A stretch of 38,918 nt of DNA from Bacilli bacterium (GCA_017454295.1 JAFTDF010000024.1:1-38918); one strand, 5' to 3'. Positions 1-8,141 are shown, counted from the stretch's first letter. Made by a program: numbers and translations. Notes: generated by a model not told the origin, from the letters alone.

Positions 1-2
1 GC

Positions 3-47
3 ATGATGAAGTCGGGCGAATTCTACACTCCGAGAACCGCCGAATAG
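3..47 (+). CDS. Possible C-terminal end of a gene cut by the window edge
   Basis: An open frame enters from the left edge and stops at TAG (45-47); its last residues read SGEFYTPRTAE. Only about 15 codons are visible, so no family can be assigned. The frame is open from the first complete codon, but a stretch this short could be open by chance. A perfect 16-base palindrome (73-88, half-site GTTTCCTT) follows it and could be part of a transcription end. Confidence 0.25.
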   Translation: MMKSGEFYTPRTAE

Positions 48-123
48 GAAGCATTCGGCCTTCTCCGTTGAAGTTTCCTTAAGGAAACGTCGTTTTCCTA
101 TCGCCTTTTCGAAAAAAGTACTT

Positions 124-129
124 GATAAT
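124..129 (+). promoter_or_regulatory. -10 element giving a leaderless start
   Basis: GATAAT ends 7 bases before the ATG at 137. No ribosome binding site lies between them and I see no convincing -35. The spacing puts the predicted transcription start at or within a base or two of the ATG. Confidence 0.45.
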
Positions 130-136
130 TGTTGGC

Positions 137-1039
137 ATGACAAAAACCAATGCACTTTCCATCGGAGCCGGCGTTTTAGGCCTCCTTGTGGTGGGGGCAG
201 GCGGCTACTTCGGGTTTGGCAAATTTGGCACAAGCGTCGATGAAAGCCGCAGCGAATGGATGAAGGGCGTCGCCGACGAAACCGCCATTCGCAGCCTCGC
301 CATCCCCGGCACCCACGATTCCGCCGCCTTATATGGCATCGGCAACCTTTCCGGCCAATGCCAGACCATCGGCATCGAAGACCAACTCAAATTGGGGGTC
401 CGCTTCTTCGACATCCGCCTCCAAAATCGGAATGACGAACTCGTCGCGGTCCATGGGATCGTCGACCAAAAACTCAAGTTCTCCCAAATCGTCTCCACGA
501 TCGATGATTTCTTGGCCCACCATCCTAGCGAATTCTTGATTGTTTCCATTAAGGAAGAAAGCGATCCAAAGGGCGCTTCCTTGTCCTTCCAGCAGGCTTT
601 GGAGAAACAACTCACCGTCTTCTGGCGGAAGGAAACGACCCTCCCTAGCCAAGTAAAAGAAGTCCGTGGTAAGGCTGTGATCTTATCGCGATTTGCCTCT
701 TCTACGATTGGGATTCCCGCCTATGAAGGATGGAAGGATTCGACCTCCTTTGCCTTACCTAACGATATCTACGTCCAAGACACCTATAAGACCGATGTCG
801 AAACCAAGAAGAAAGAAATTCTTTCTTGCTTTCAAGAAACGGGCCATGCCTGGAAGATCAATTTTCTCTCCGGCTATTCCCCCACAGGTTTCCCGCCTAG
901 CTATGCCCCATCGATTGCCAAAGAGATCAATTCCTGGATCGATACGGTCATCCCCTCCTATGAGGATAAGGGCATCGTCTTATACGACTTTATCACGAAA
1001 GAGCGCATGGATGCGTTCTTCGGGGGGAAGCAAGCATGA
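137..1039 (+). CDS. Phosphatidylinositol-specific phospholipase C X-domain protein
   Basis: Predicted 300-residue, membrane-anchored or secreted PI-PLC-like phosphodiesterase. Residues about 6-28 form one hydrophobic segment (signal anchor). The catalytic domain follows: IPGTHDS with the first catalytic His at about 60, GVRFFDIR at about 87-94, and the second His in AVHG at about 106. This is the arrangement of the bacterial PI-PLC X domain (PF00388). The family cleaves phosphatidylinositol or related glycerophospholipids without needing calcium; the true substrate here is unknown. I chose the ATG at 137 over an in-frame TTG at 122, because the TTG overlaps the -10 hexamer. The stop overlaps the next gene's ATG (ATGA), so the two are probably translated together. 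Family assignment is strong; physiological role is open. Confidence 0.85.
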   Translation: MTKTNALSIGAGVLGLLVVGAGGYFGFGKFGTSVDESRSEWMKGVADETAIRSLAIPGTHDSAALYGIGNLSGQCQTIGIEDQLKLGVRFFDIRLQNRNDELVAVHGIVDQKLKFSQIVSTIDDFLAHHPSEFLIVSIKEESDPKGASLSFQQALEKQLTVFWRKETTLPSQVKEVRGKAVILSRFASSTIGIPAYEGWKDSTSFALPNDIYVQDTYKTDVETKKKEILSCFQETGHAWKINFLSGYSPTGFPPSYAPSIAKEINSWIDTVIPSYEDKGIVLYDFITKERMDAFFGGKQA

Positions 1040-1413
1040 GAATCCTCCTGAATATCCTTTGCACCATCGGCGCCATCCTCGCGCTAGTTCTGGGAGCTGC
1101 CTTTGCCTTTGTTGAACTGCGGGCTCTATTTGCCCAGGATTGGCAGCTGGCCTATCAACCCACGTTTGCCTTGCTTCGCTATATCGCCCGGAGCGTCTAC
1201 TTCGTGAGCATGGCCTTATGCGGACTTACCACCCTCATCCTGGGCGGCTTGAAGAAAACCGGACCCTTCTTCTATTTCGGGGCGTTATATGCCTTATTCG
1301 CCGCCTCCTTCCTTACCCTTGCCTTCTACGATTGGTATTTCGCCCTCGCCATCATCGTGGCCAATACGCTCATGACGTTTGGCTATACGCTACGAGCCAC
1401 GCATTGGGATTAA
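1036..1413 (+). CDS. Small four-helix membrane protein of unknown function
   Basis: 125 residues, almost entirely hydrophobic, with about four membrane-spanning segments (roughly residues 4-27, 45-70, 75-97 and 99-117). No motif that I recognise. It overlaps the PI-PLC stop by four bases, so it is translationally coupled to it, and its transcript ends at the terminator just downstream. The coupling suggests a shared membrane-lipid or envelope job, but that is inference from position only. Confidence 0.7.
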   Translation: MRILLNILCTIGAILALVLGAAFAFVELRALFAQDWQLAYQPTFALLRYIARSVYFVSMALCGLTTLILGGLKKTGPFFYFGALYALFAASFLTLAFYDWYFALAIIVANTLMTFGYTLRATHWD

Positions 1414-1425
1414 GGAAATCACAAA

Positions 1426-1449
1426 CTCGCCTTTGAAGGCGGGTTTTTT
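1426..1449 (+). terminator. Rho-independent terminator
   Basis: Stem CTCGCCTT / AAGGCGGG (with one G-T pair) closes a 2-base loop and is followed by six T. It ends the PI-PLC operon. The -35 of the next gene lies inside the hairpin. Confidence 0.8.
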
Positions 1450-1460
1450 ATGTCTATAAT
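1433..1460 (+). promoter_or_regulatory. Promoter of the P-type ATPase, overlapping the terminator
   Basis: TTGAAG (1433-1438), 16 bases, TATAAT (1455-1460). The -35 is formed by the loop and right arm of the preceding terminator. The ATG at 1468 lies 7 bases after the -10, with no ribosome binding site, so the mRNA should be leaderless. Confidence 0.65.
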
Positions 1461-1467
1461 CTTTCCC

Positions 1468-4047
1468 ATGAACAAAAAACACAAAGATTTATCTTCCTTG
1501 ACCCGTTTCGAGGTCGATCCCGCCAAAGGGTTGACCAAGGCCCAGGTCAATCAACGCAAAGCCGAAGGCGCCAATAACGTCTCTTCCGCTTCCTTAGACA
1601 AAAGCTATGCCCGCATCATCGCGGAGAACGCCTTTACCTTCTTCAACTGCGTTCTTTACGCCATCGGAATTTTATTTGCCTTCTTAATCATTTATCTTGG
1701 CAATACCAACCCCGAAGTCTTGACCAAACTCAACCTCGGCGCGACCAAATTCATCTTCATGATCGCCGTGGTCATGAACGTGGTCATCGGCTCCATCCAA
1801 GGGATTCGTTCCAAGAACACCTTAAAGAAATTACGCATCGTCACCGAAGCCAAAGCCACCGTCGTCCGTGAAGGCGAAAAGAGCCAAGTTCCGGCCACCG
1901 AAGTCGTCATCGACGATGTCTTGTTTTTAGCCGCCGGGGACCAAGTGCCCGTCGATTTGGTGGTGCTGGAAGGGGAAGTCAGCGTCGACGAATCCTTGCT
2001 CACCGGCGAAGCCGACCTCGTCAAAAAGAAGGCGGGGGACCCCTTATATTCGGGCTCGGTGGTCTTTGTCGGCTCGTGCCGGGCGAAGACGGAGAAAGTC
2101 GGCGATGACACCTATGCCTCCGAACTCTCCAACAAAGTCAAATCGCTCCAAAACCATAAATCCGAATTGATGGTGAATATCTACCGCATCATCAACGTCC
2201 TATCGGTCTTGCTCTTCGTCATCGTGGCCGTCGTCATCGGCACGCTGGTGTATAAGGTCAATCGCTGGGGCGCCTCGGGGATTTTAGGTCCGGGGGAAAG
2301 CCTTGCCAATTTCTCCACTTGGGCCCGCATTTTGGTGACGACTTCCTCCTTTGCCATCGGTGTCATTCCGTCCGGCTTGGTCTTAATCACTTCGGTGACT
2401 TTGGCCGTCTCCATCGTCACCTTGTCGCGCCAACACACCTTGATCCAAGAACTCTATTCGTTAGAGAACCTCTCCCGCGTCAACGTCATCTGCCTCGATA
2501 AGACCGGCACTTTGACCGACGGCACCATGAAAGTGGTGGGCACCGATATCTATGTCACCCAGCGCGAATTCGAAGGCACCTTAAAGAATATCCTCGGCTG
2601 CTTCGAAACCACCAACATGACCTCCAAAGCCCTCGAGGAACGCTTCGGCCGTAACGAAGCGGTGGAAGCCAAGGAGACCATTCCTTTCTCTTCCGCGACC
2701 AAATGCTCCGGTTACGTCGGTAAAGACGGCCATAAATACTTAATGGGCGCCCCCGACTATATTGCTAAAGGCAATGCGATTGCCCTCGAATATGCCCAGT
2801 CCGAAGCCGAAAAAGGTAACCGCGTCATCGCCGTGACCAAAGACGGCGAAGTCATCGGGATGGTGGCCCTCGAAGATGGGATCCGCACTTCCGCCAAAGA
2901 CACGATGGCCTTCTTCTACGAAAACGGGGTCGATGTCCGCATCATCTCCGGCGATAACCCCGTCACCGTTTCCCGCATCGCTGCGATGGCTGGGGTCAAA
3001 AACGCCGATAAGGCCATCTCCCTCGAAGGGGTGAAAGTGGAAGATATCCCCGCCTTGGTCAACGATTACACCATCTTTGCCCGTGTCTCTCCCGAACAGA
3101 AACAAGCCCTTGTGGAAGCTTTACAAGCCACCGGCAAGAAAGTTGCCATGACCGGCGATGGCGTCAACGATATCCTCGCGCTTCGCCGGGCCAATGCCTC
3201 CATCACCTTCTCCAATGCCACTGACGCCGCTAAGTCTTGTTCCGACGTTGTCTTGCTCGATAACGACTTCTCCCATTTGAAAGCCGTCGTCGGGGAAGGG
3301 CGTCGCGTCGTCAATAACATCGAACGGACCGCCATCTTCTTCTTGATGAAGACCATTGCCGTTGCTGCCTTGGCCTTTGCTTTGATCCCCTTCAAAGAAG
3401 GGCAACTTGCTTATTCTTTGGAAAACGTCTATTTGCTGGAAACCGCGATCATCGGGACCGGCGGGTTCCTCCTCTCTTTGGAACGGACGAAGAATCCGAT
3501 TCGCGGCAAATTCAGCCGGAATGTCTTAGCCAAAGCCATTCCTTCTGGGGTCTTGGTTTGGATTGCCGCCGCCTTGCCCGTCTTCCTCTATCACGGCGGC
3601 GTCTTAGGTCCATCTGGCCCCGATTCTTATGCGCTTGGCACGATGAAATCGATGATTTCTTTGATGACTGCCTTAGGCGGACTCACCGTCGTCATCGTCA
3701 TGTCGATTCCCTTTAACCGCTTCCGCACCATCTGTGTGTCCCTTGTGGCGGGCAACGTGGCCTTGTTTGCCTTGGCCTTGCCTCATATCTTCATCGGGGC
3801 GGAATCGCTCAACCTCAACGCCGAGAACATCAAACTCTTGCTCCACGAAGCCTTCCAGCCGTGGAATTCGCAAGCGGTTATCCGCTTATTCACCACGGAA
3901 GCCGGTGGATTTAATACCTGGGCGATTATCCCGATGGTGGTCTTCGTCGTGGTGATGATTCCGGGGTATTACCTCATCGTTCGTCAAATCAACAAGTGGC
4001 TCGATAAGAAAGCCGCGCAAGACGAAGAGAAGCTCAAAGCCAAATAA
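1468..4047 (+). CDS. P-type (HAD-IC) cation-transporting ATPase
   Basis: 859-residue ATP-driven ion pump of the E1-E2 class. Visible landmarks: actuator loop LLTGEAD at about 175-181, phosphorylation motif DKTGTLTDG with the acceptor Asp at about 344, hinge motif MTGDGVNDILALRRA near 562, and a paired C-terminal set of membrane helices. The fourth-helix signature reads VIPSGLVLITS, close to the PEGL motif of CtpE/YfgQ-like calcium or general cation pumps but with Ser instead of Glu, which leaves ion specificity uncertain. There are no N-terminal heavy-metal domains. A longer reading from ATG 1450 exists, but that ATG lies upstream of the -10 and cannot be in the transcript. Monocistronic, between two terminators. 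Family certain, substrate not. Confidence 0.88.
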   Translation: MNKKHKDLSSLTRFEVDPAKGLTKAQVNQRKAEGANNVSSASLDKSYARIIAENAFTFFNCVLYAIGILFAFLIIYLGNTNPEVLTKLNLGATKFIFMIAVVMNVVIGSIQGIRSKNTLKKLRIVTEAKATVVREGEKSQVPATEVVIDDVLFLAAGDQVPVDLVVLEGEVSVDESLLTGEADLVKKKAGDPLYSGSVVFVGSCRAKTEKVGDDTYASELSNKVKSLQNHKSELMVNIYRIINVLSVLLFVIVAVVIGTLVYKVNRWGASGILGPGESLANFSTWARILVTTSSFAIGVIPSGLVLITSVTLAVSIVTLSRQHTLIQELYSLENLSRVNVICLDKTGTLTDGTMKVVGTDIYVTQREFEGTLKNILGCFETTNMTSKALEERFGRNEAVEAKETIPFSSATKCSGYVGKDGHKYLMGAPDYIAKGNAIALEYAQSEAEKGNRVIAVTKDGEVIGMVALEDGIRTSAKDTMAFFYENGVDVRIISGDNPVTVSRIAAMAGVKNADKAISLEGVKVEDIPALVNDYTIFARVSPEQKQALVEALQATGKKVAMTGDGVNDILALRRANASITFSNATDAAKSCSDVVLLDNDFSHLKAVVGEGRRVVNNIERTAIFFLMKTIAVAALAFALIPFKEGQLAYSLENVYLLETAIIGTGGFLLSLERTKNPIRGKFSRNVLAKAIPSGVLVWIAAALPVFLYHGGVLGPSGPDSYALGTMKSMISLMTALGGLTVVIVMSIPFNRFRTICVSLVAGNVALFALALPHIFIGAESLNLNAENIKLLLHEAFQPWNSQAVIRLFTTEAGGFNTWAIIPMVVFVVVMIPGYYLIVRQINKWLDKKAAQDEEKLKAK

Positions 4048-4054
4048 CATCTAA

Positions 4055-4083
4055 AAGGATCCTCGGTCGGGAGGATCCTTTTT
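4055..4083. terminator. Bidirectional terminator between convergent genes
   Basis: Perfect 10-bp stem AAGGATCCTC / GAGGATCCTT with a 6-base loop, T-run on the plus side and a shorter T-rich run on the minus side. It serves the P-type ATPase from the left and the abiE locus from the right. Confidence 0.8.
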
Positions 4084-4993
4084 ATAAGTCGCTGTCTTCT
4101 AAGAACTTTTGGATGCGTAGAAGTGAGGGGACACAACTTTCGTAGCGTACTTGATCATAGAGCAAGGGATAGGTCTTGCTCTGGTAATCGGATTCAAAGG
4201 TCGATTCGCCGATCAATTTGGACAGCAATCGATGGAGTTTCGTTCCCGGCTGGGCGGAATAGCAAGTCGGAAGCGGGGTTCGGTATTCCCTCACCTCATG
4301 AAATAATGACACCAGCTTTTCGTCTAGCGAAATCAAAGGGAGTATTTGCCGCAAATCATAAATATGGCGGGATTGACGATCCAATTTCAAAGAAATCGAA
4401 TAATCGCAAATCGCAAAGACCTTGTCGACAAAGGTGCGTTCCAACGTTTGCGTTTTCAACGGGAAGGAACCTAAATCGAATTGCTGAACAAGATCGTTTT
4501 GCCCGTTGTTTTGCAAGTATTCCCCTACAAACGTTTGGACGCGGGTGTCCATAGTCGGAAAAGAAGGGGTTTAAGTAGCCAACTCCACGATCACGGTCTT
4601 ATCGATGGTGCTCGATGCCACTACGCTTTGGTAAGGCAAAACAAATCGATTGAAGACTCGTCGGCTATGGATTTTTTCCGGATCGTTTATTGTAAGGCCG
4701 ACTGCCGCAATTGATTCCCTGACGCTGTTTGTATTTTTTCGCCGTTGGCCTTGGGTTAAGTAAAGATCGGAACAAGAGATATCGATATCTTCGGAAAAGC
4801 GACTGATAACGTGATGACATTTGGATAGAGAGGTTCCGCCTTTGAATACAATATCTGGTTTTCGTGTCACGATTTCCTTGAGGACGCTAATGCCCCAATA
4901 GTCCTTCTCGGCATAGGCTTCGCTCATATGAAAGGCGTTTGCTGTTAGCCGAATCGCATTTTGGAAGGTTCTTACATCGTCAGATAAACGCAT
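4082..4993 (-). pseudogene. abiEii: AbiEii-type nucleotidyltransferase toxin, interrupted by an in-frame TAA
   Basis: The two halves read on in the same frame, about 303 codons, split only by a TAA at 4571-4573. The N-terminal half shows the nucleotidyltransferase-fold signature FKGGTSLSK then RFSEDIDISC, with the paired acidic residues typical of AbiEii toxins. The C-terminal half has LERTFVDKVFAI and RHIYDL, also typical. The sequence around the stop runs VIVELAT*TPSFPT, so the stop replaces a single codon. In this family the toxin is a nucleotidyltransferase that blocks growth, apparently by modifying tRNA, and gives phage-triggered abortive infection. The start overlaps the antitoxin end by 14 bases and has its own AAGGAG site. 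Decay of the toxin or a base error are both possible. Confidence 0.85.
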
Positions 4994-5624
4994 CGAGGAG
5001 CCCTCCTTTGGAGATTTTTGCTATGGTTTTGGTTCCATATAGACCAATATATTTCGCAAAAAGATAGGAACTAAAGTGATTTTTTCTAATGTACTGTCGC
5101 AGTTTTTGCTGATTGTTTTTTATCTCTTCGTCCGTGGCATAAGAGAACATATCCAAAAACTGTAGTATCTTGTAGTTTTCGAATGTGATGTCCGTCTTTG
5201 CTTTACGAATCCAAGCTTTTCTGGGAGAGCCAGCGACGGTAAAAACTCGTTTATTTGCTTTTGTGCGGCTGGTCGTGATTTCGATAATAGCGGGTACCTG
5301 CTGAGAAAGGCCTAAATCATTTAAAAACGTAAGACCTGTGTAATAACCATAGACGTCGATTGCATCGAACCCAGGGATCCCATGGTCGTCACATACGTAT
5401 TTTTTCCGAACGATTTCGTCAAATCCGACGAAAGGCGGGAGGGTTGATTGATCGTCTGGCAGATAATAAATCCCCGACCCGGCTCGCATGATTCGTCGTT
5501 CCTTATAGGCACGGTAAAGTTCCTGCTTAATCGCGCTTTTGCTTTTTCCTCCGATGCGGATATCCTTCAAGGCGATCGGCGTTCCAGGATCATAGATTTG
5601 AGCGAGGTAATCGATGGTTTTCAC
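4980..5624 (-). CDS. abiEi: AbiEi-type antitoxin / transcriptional autoregulator
   Basis: About 214 residues. The first ~55 residues form a winged-helix-like region (DYLAQIYDPGTPIALKDI ... IMRAGSGIYYLP), followed by the domain usual in AbiEi/DUF6088 antitoxins. In type IV AbiE systems this protein counters the nucleotidyltransferase toxin and represses its own promoter. A reading from ATG 5714 would add 30 unlikely hydrophobic residues and would run through the promoter. I start at GTG 5622-5624, 6 bases after a perfect TATAAT. The gene is intact although its toxin partner is broken, as expected if an antitoxin is harmless to keep. Family call good, start moderately sure. Confidence 0.8.
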   Translation of the reverse strand: MKTIDYLAQIYDPGTPIALKDIRIGGKSKSAIKQELYRAYKERRIMRAGSGIYYLPDDQSTLPPFVGFDEIVRKKYVCDDHGIPGFDAIDVYGYYTGLTFLNDLGLSQQVPAIIEITTSRTKANKRVFTVAGSPRKAWIRKAKTDITFENYKILQFLDMFSYATDEEIKNNQQKLRQYIRKNHFSSYLFAKYIGLYGTKTIAKISKGGLLDAFI

Positions 5625-5630
5625 GATGTC

Positions 5631-5660
5631 ATTATAAAGGAATATAAGTAGAAAAGTCAA
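5631..5660 (-). promoter_or_regulatory. abiE promoter, leaderless
   Basis: On the minus strand: TTGACT (5660-5655), 18 bases, TATAAT (5636-5631), then 6 bases to the GTG start. This is one of the best promoter matches in the window. There is no room for a ribosome binding site. Confidence 0.7.
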
Positions 5661-5716
5661 AAAAGTAACAAAACATAACTTATACAATAAATTTATTGTA
5701 TAAAAAAGTAACAAAA
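5659..5716. promoter_or_regulatory. Candidate AbiEi operator: palindrome between direct repeats
   Basis: A perfect 24-bp palindrome (5680-5703, half-site TTATACAATAAA) lies just upstream of the abiE promoter. It is bracketed by two identical 15-base copies of AAAAAAGTAACAAAA (5659-5673 and 5702-5716), 43 bases apart, about four helical turns. AbiEi antitoxins are known to repress by binding repeats at their promoter, so this is a likely operator; it also sits between the divergent promoters of abiEi and the gene at 5792. Confidence 0.6.
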
Positions 5717-5756
5717 TGCTTTTCCCTAGAAAAAAAGTTGGCCATATTTCTCGTTC

Positions 5757-5785
5757 TTAACATTTTTCCCGCTCGCGAAGATAAT
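5757..5785 (+). promoter_or_regulatory. Promoter of the 141-residue gene, leaderless
   Basis: TTAACA (5757-5762), 17 bases, GATAAT (5780-5785), then exactly 6 bases to ATG 5792. No ribosome binding site. Confidence 0.65.
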
Positions 5786-5791
5786 AGATTT

Positions 5792-6217
5792 ATGGATAAA
5801 CCGACCAAAGCAGAAGTGCAAAGAATCTTAGGCGCTTTGAAGCGCAGCAAGAAGAAAGTGGTGGACCTCGACCTCCTTTCCCGCTTGATGGGCCGCTACC
5901 CCGATGTTTTGGCCAATACCCTTGCCTATTTCGAGCCTATGATCCGCATGGATGCTTCCATCAATATCCGCGACTTGGTCCCGGCGATGGAAGAATACTT
6001 GGTGGAACCTTTAAAAGCCAAACCCGCGAAACCGAAAAAACTGGCCGTCAAAAAGTCCGAACTTGCCAAATATGCTTCCATCGGCGATTTTGTTTATCGC
6101 AAGATGACCACCATCGGTGGACTCGTCGATCCCTCCATCCGCTTATCCGACGAAGATCTACGGATTCTCGAAAAGCTCGTGGAAGTCGAAACCAAGCGTC
6201 GTCAGAAGAAGCACTAA
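5792..6217 (+). CDS. Hypothetical basic protein, 141 residues
   Basis: Not recognised. Mostly helical and charged, with a Lys/Pro-rich linker around residues 72-90 (KAKPAKPKKLAVKKSE) that divides an N-terminal segment from a C-terminal helical one ending in KRRQKKH. No signal peptide or membrane segment. Base composition and codon choice match the core genes, unlike the adjacent abiE locus, so it looks like a resident gene. The lysine content would allow nucleic-acid binding, but no motif supports this. The start is fixed by the promoter 6 bases upstream. Confidence 0.65.
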   Translation: MDKPTKAEVQRILGALKRSKKKVVDLDLLSRLMGRYPDVLANTLAYFEPMIRMDASINIRDLVPAMEEYLVEPLKAKPAKPKKLAVKKSELAKYASIGDFVYRKMTTIGGLVDPSIRLSDEDLRILEKLVEVETKRRQKKH

Positions 6218-6240
6218 GCGTCTGGACGAGAGGCAGATTT

Positions 6241-6381
6241 ATGAATGCCGTTTCGATATCTTTAATGAGTGTTGCTGCTTTCGCCGTTTCGGACACCCCA
6301 AATAGCGGCGGCATTATTATTTGCCCCATCAACAAGTATAACTTCCACCTTTTAGAGGACTTGGTTTCCGGAGTTCTTTAA
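6241..6381 (+). CDS. Possible small protein (46 residues) upstream of the binding-protein gene
   Basis: An open frame from ATG 6241 to TAA 6379-6381, ending 2 bases before the next gene's ATG. A GAGAGG stretch precedes the start. It begins MNAVSISLMSVAAFAVSD, moderately hydrophobic, with one Cys. It may be a real leader gene coupled to the lipoprotein gene, or just a chance frame; nothing else supports it. Confidence 0.25.
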   Translation: MNAVSISLMSVAAFAVSDTPNSGGIIICPINKYNFHLLEDLVSGVL

Positions 6382-6383
6382 TT

Positions 6384-8057
6384 ATGGGAGGAAAAATTGG
6401 CTTTCTTTTGGTCGCTTTGGTCTTATGTTCCTGCGGCTCGCAAGAACCGAGGGACGACAGCGCTCTTTATCCGTTGCCTTCTTACTCGTTTACATCGGCG
6501 TCCGAACTAAAAGAGCAGGCAATCGCCGCGAAAGGCTTGCCCGAAAAGGAAAGGGAAGAAAAGGGCCAGGAACTGTTTGGCAAAATTCGCGAATTAGGCT
6601 ATTTCAAGCCCATGGGCCAGGCTTATACGATGAGAAAGCTAAGATTTTTCGATACCCTTTGTGCGGATTCCCGTTTCGAGATGGAACGATATCGTCTTTC
6701 CCAAGCGGTTGCCGTCGATCGCCCGATTTCCAAAGTCGATTATGAAGCGTCTTTTAGCGGTGGATTCCGTTCTAGAACCGATCTTTCTTCCTTTGCTCGG
6801 GCCCGTGGGTATTTGCAAAGCGATAGCGTAGGCGTGATGGAGCCTTGGGTTGATGCCGCTTGTTCCTATGACTTTATGGATTTCGGATCCGACAACGCTT
6901 ATTCCGGTTATTTCTATTTCAATGCAAACCGCGGCCTGTTCCGATTTGACGGAAGCGGTGCGGCGATTCCCGATTTGGCATCCGATGTTTCCGTGTCCGA
7001 AGACCGTCTGACTTATACGATCACGATTTCGGAGAATTATTGGAAAGATCACGCGGGCACTCCGTTAAGAAAGATTTCGGCGGAAGATTTCGTTGCGTCT
7101 TTCGAATATGCAAAGCGTTCGGAAGCTGGTGCCGATCCCCGCATTCTTTCCTTCGAGGCAAAAAATGAGGCGACGTTGGTGGTGAAGACCAATACTCCGG
7201 ATACCCATTTCGTTTGGGCGTTTTCTTCCCTCTTGAATTACCCGTGTCCAGCCGATTTCCGAGTGAATCCCGATTACGGGAAAACCATCGAATCCACCGT
7301 TTATTCCGGGAATTACCGCATCGAGGCAAAGGATCGGTATTTGTCGTTGGTCACGGACAAAGAAGATGCACTGAAAGAGATTCGCATTTACAAGACTTCC
7401 ACCGACGCTTCTTTTGAAAACGGTGAACTCGATGTTCGTGCGACGGCCACTTCAGAACAAGGAGACGACCTCATCCCCGTCAGGGTTGCCTCCACCCAAT
7501 ATTTGGCGCTGGATTTCCGCCAAATCGACGTAGAACACAAAAAGGCGATGGAAAACCCCTATTTCCGGCGAGCCGTTTTATCCGTTTTTGACCGAAACGA
7601 GTTTTCCACTTTTACCGATCTTCAGCCCAACCCCCTTTTCAGCCCAAGCGATCGTCCCAATCCGCTTTACCCTTCCTATTTGGAAAACAAAGGTCCGTGG
7701 GATGATGATGATCTATCCTGGGGGCGCCGCCATTTTCTAAAAGCCAAAGAAGAGTTGCCATCCGGCTTTTTCAACACTCCTGCATATCTGAAGATTTATT
7801 ATGAATCTTTTGAGCGGGTGGTTCCCGATTACATCCGGAACTGGGAAACCCGCTTACGGACCGTTTTCGGGAACGAGGTATTATTCGACATCGGGTTTAT
7901 CATGGCCGGTGATTTTATCGCCGGAGTCCTTCCCGGACCCGTCTATCGCGCCTATTGCTTTGCTCCCCAAGAGGACTTGCTGGAAACGGTCCAGACGGTG
8001 GCGGAGACCGGTTTTGCCTTGTGGGCCCCCTATCGCATGCCACCGAAGCGCGGTTGA
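6384..8057 (+). CDS. Family 5 extracellular solute-binding lipoprotein (OppA-like)
   Basis: 557 residues. The signal peptide ends in LVLCSC, a lipobox that places the lipid-anchored Cys at about 17. The body matches the ABC-transporter family 5 binding proteins (peptides, nickel and similar): ISAEDFVASFEYAKR at about 235-250, and NPYFRRAVLSVFDRNEF at about 390-406, both characteristic places in SBP_bac_5. GGAG lies 10 bases before the ATG. No permease or ATPase genes are adjacent, so it must serve a transporter encoded elsewhere or act alone. The likely ligand is an oligopeptide, but this cannot be read from the sequence. Confidence 0.8.
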   Translation: MGGKIGFLLVALVLCSCGSQEPRDDSALYPLPSYSFTSASELKEQAIAAKGLPEKEREEKGQELFGKIRELGYFKPMGQAYTMRKLRFFDTLCADSRFEMERYRLSQAVAVDRPISKVDYEASFSGGFRSRTDLSSFARARGYLQSDSVGVMEPWVDAACSYDFMDFGSDNAYSGYFYFNANRGLFRFDGSGAAIPDLASDVSVSEDRLTYTITISENYWKDHAGTPLRKISAEDFVASFEYAKRSEAGADPRILSFEAKNEATLVVKTNTPDTHFVWAFSSLLNYPCPADFRVNPDYGKTIESTVYSGNYRIEAKDRYLSLVTDKEDALKEIRIYKTSTDASFENGELDVRATATSEQGDDLIPVRVASTQYLALDFRQIDVEHKKAMENPYFRRAVLSVFDRNEFSTFTDLQPNPLFSPSDRPNPLYPSYLENKGPWDDDDLSWGRRHFLKAKEELPSGFFNTPAYLKIYYESFERVVPDYIRNWETRLRTVFGNEVLFDIGFIMAGDFIAGVLPGPVYRAYCFAPQEDLLETVQTVAETGFALWAPYRMPPKRG

Positions 8058-8112
8058 TGGATTCCACGCCTCCGAAACCCGGGGCTTTTTCAAACTTTCG
8101 TGCATTCGCGCA

Positions 8113-8141
8113 TTGTAACCGACCCTTTAAGTTTATATACT
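8113..8141 (+). promoter_or_regulatory. PFOR promoter
   Basis: TTGTAA (8113-8118), 17 bases, TATACT (8136-8141). It is followed by AAGGAG at 8151-8156. Confidence 0.55.

Noticed and set aside
1450..1467. Upstream ATG for the P-type ATPase
   Set aside because: It lies upstream of the -10 hexamer and is not preceded by a ribosome site, so it should not be in the transcript.
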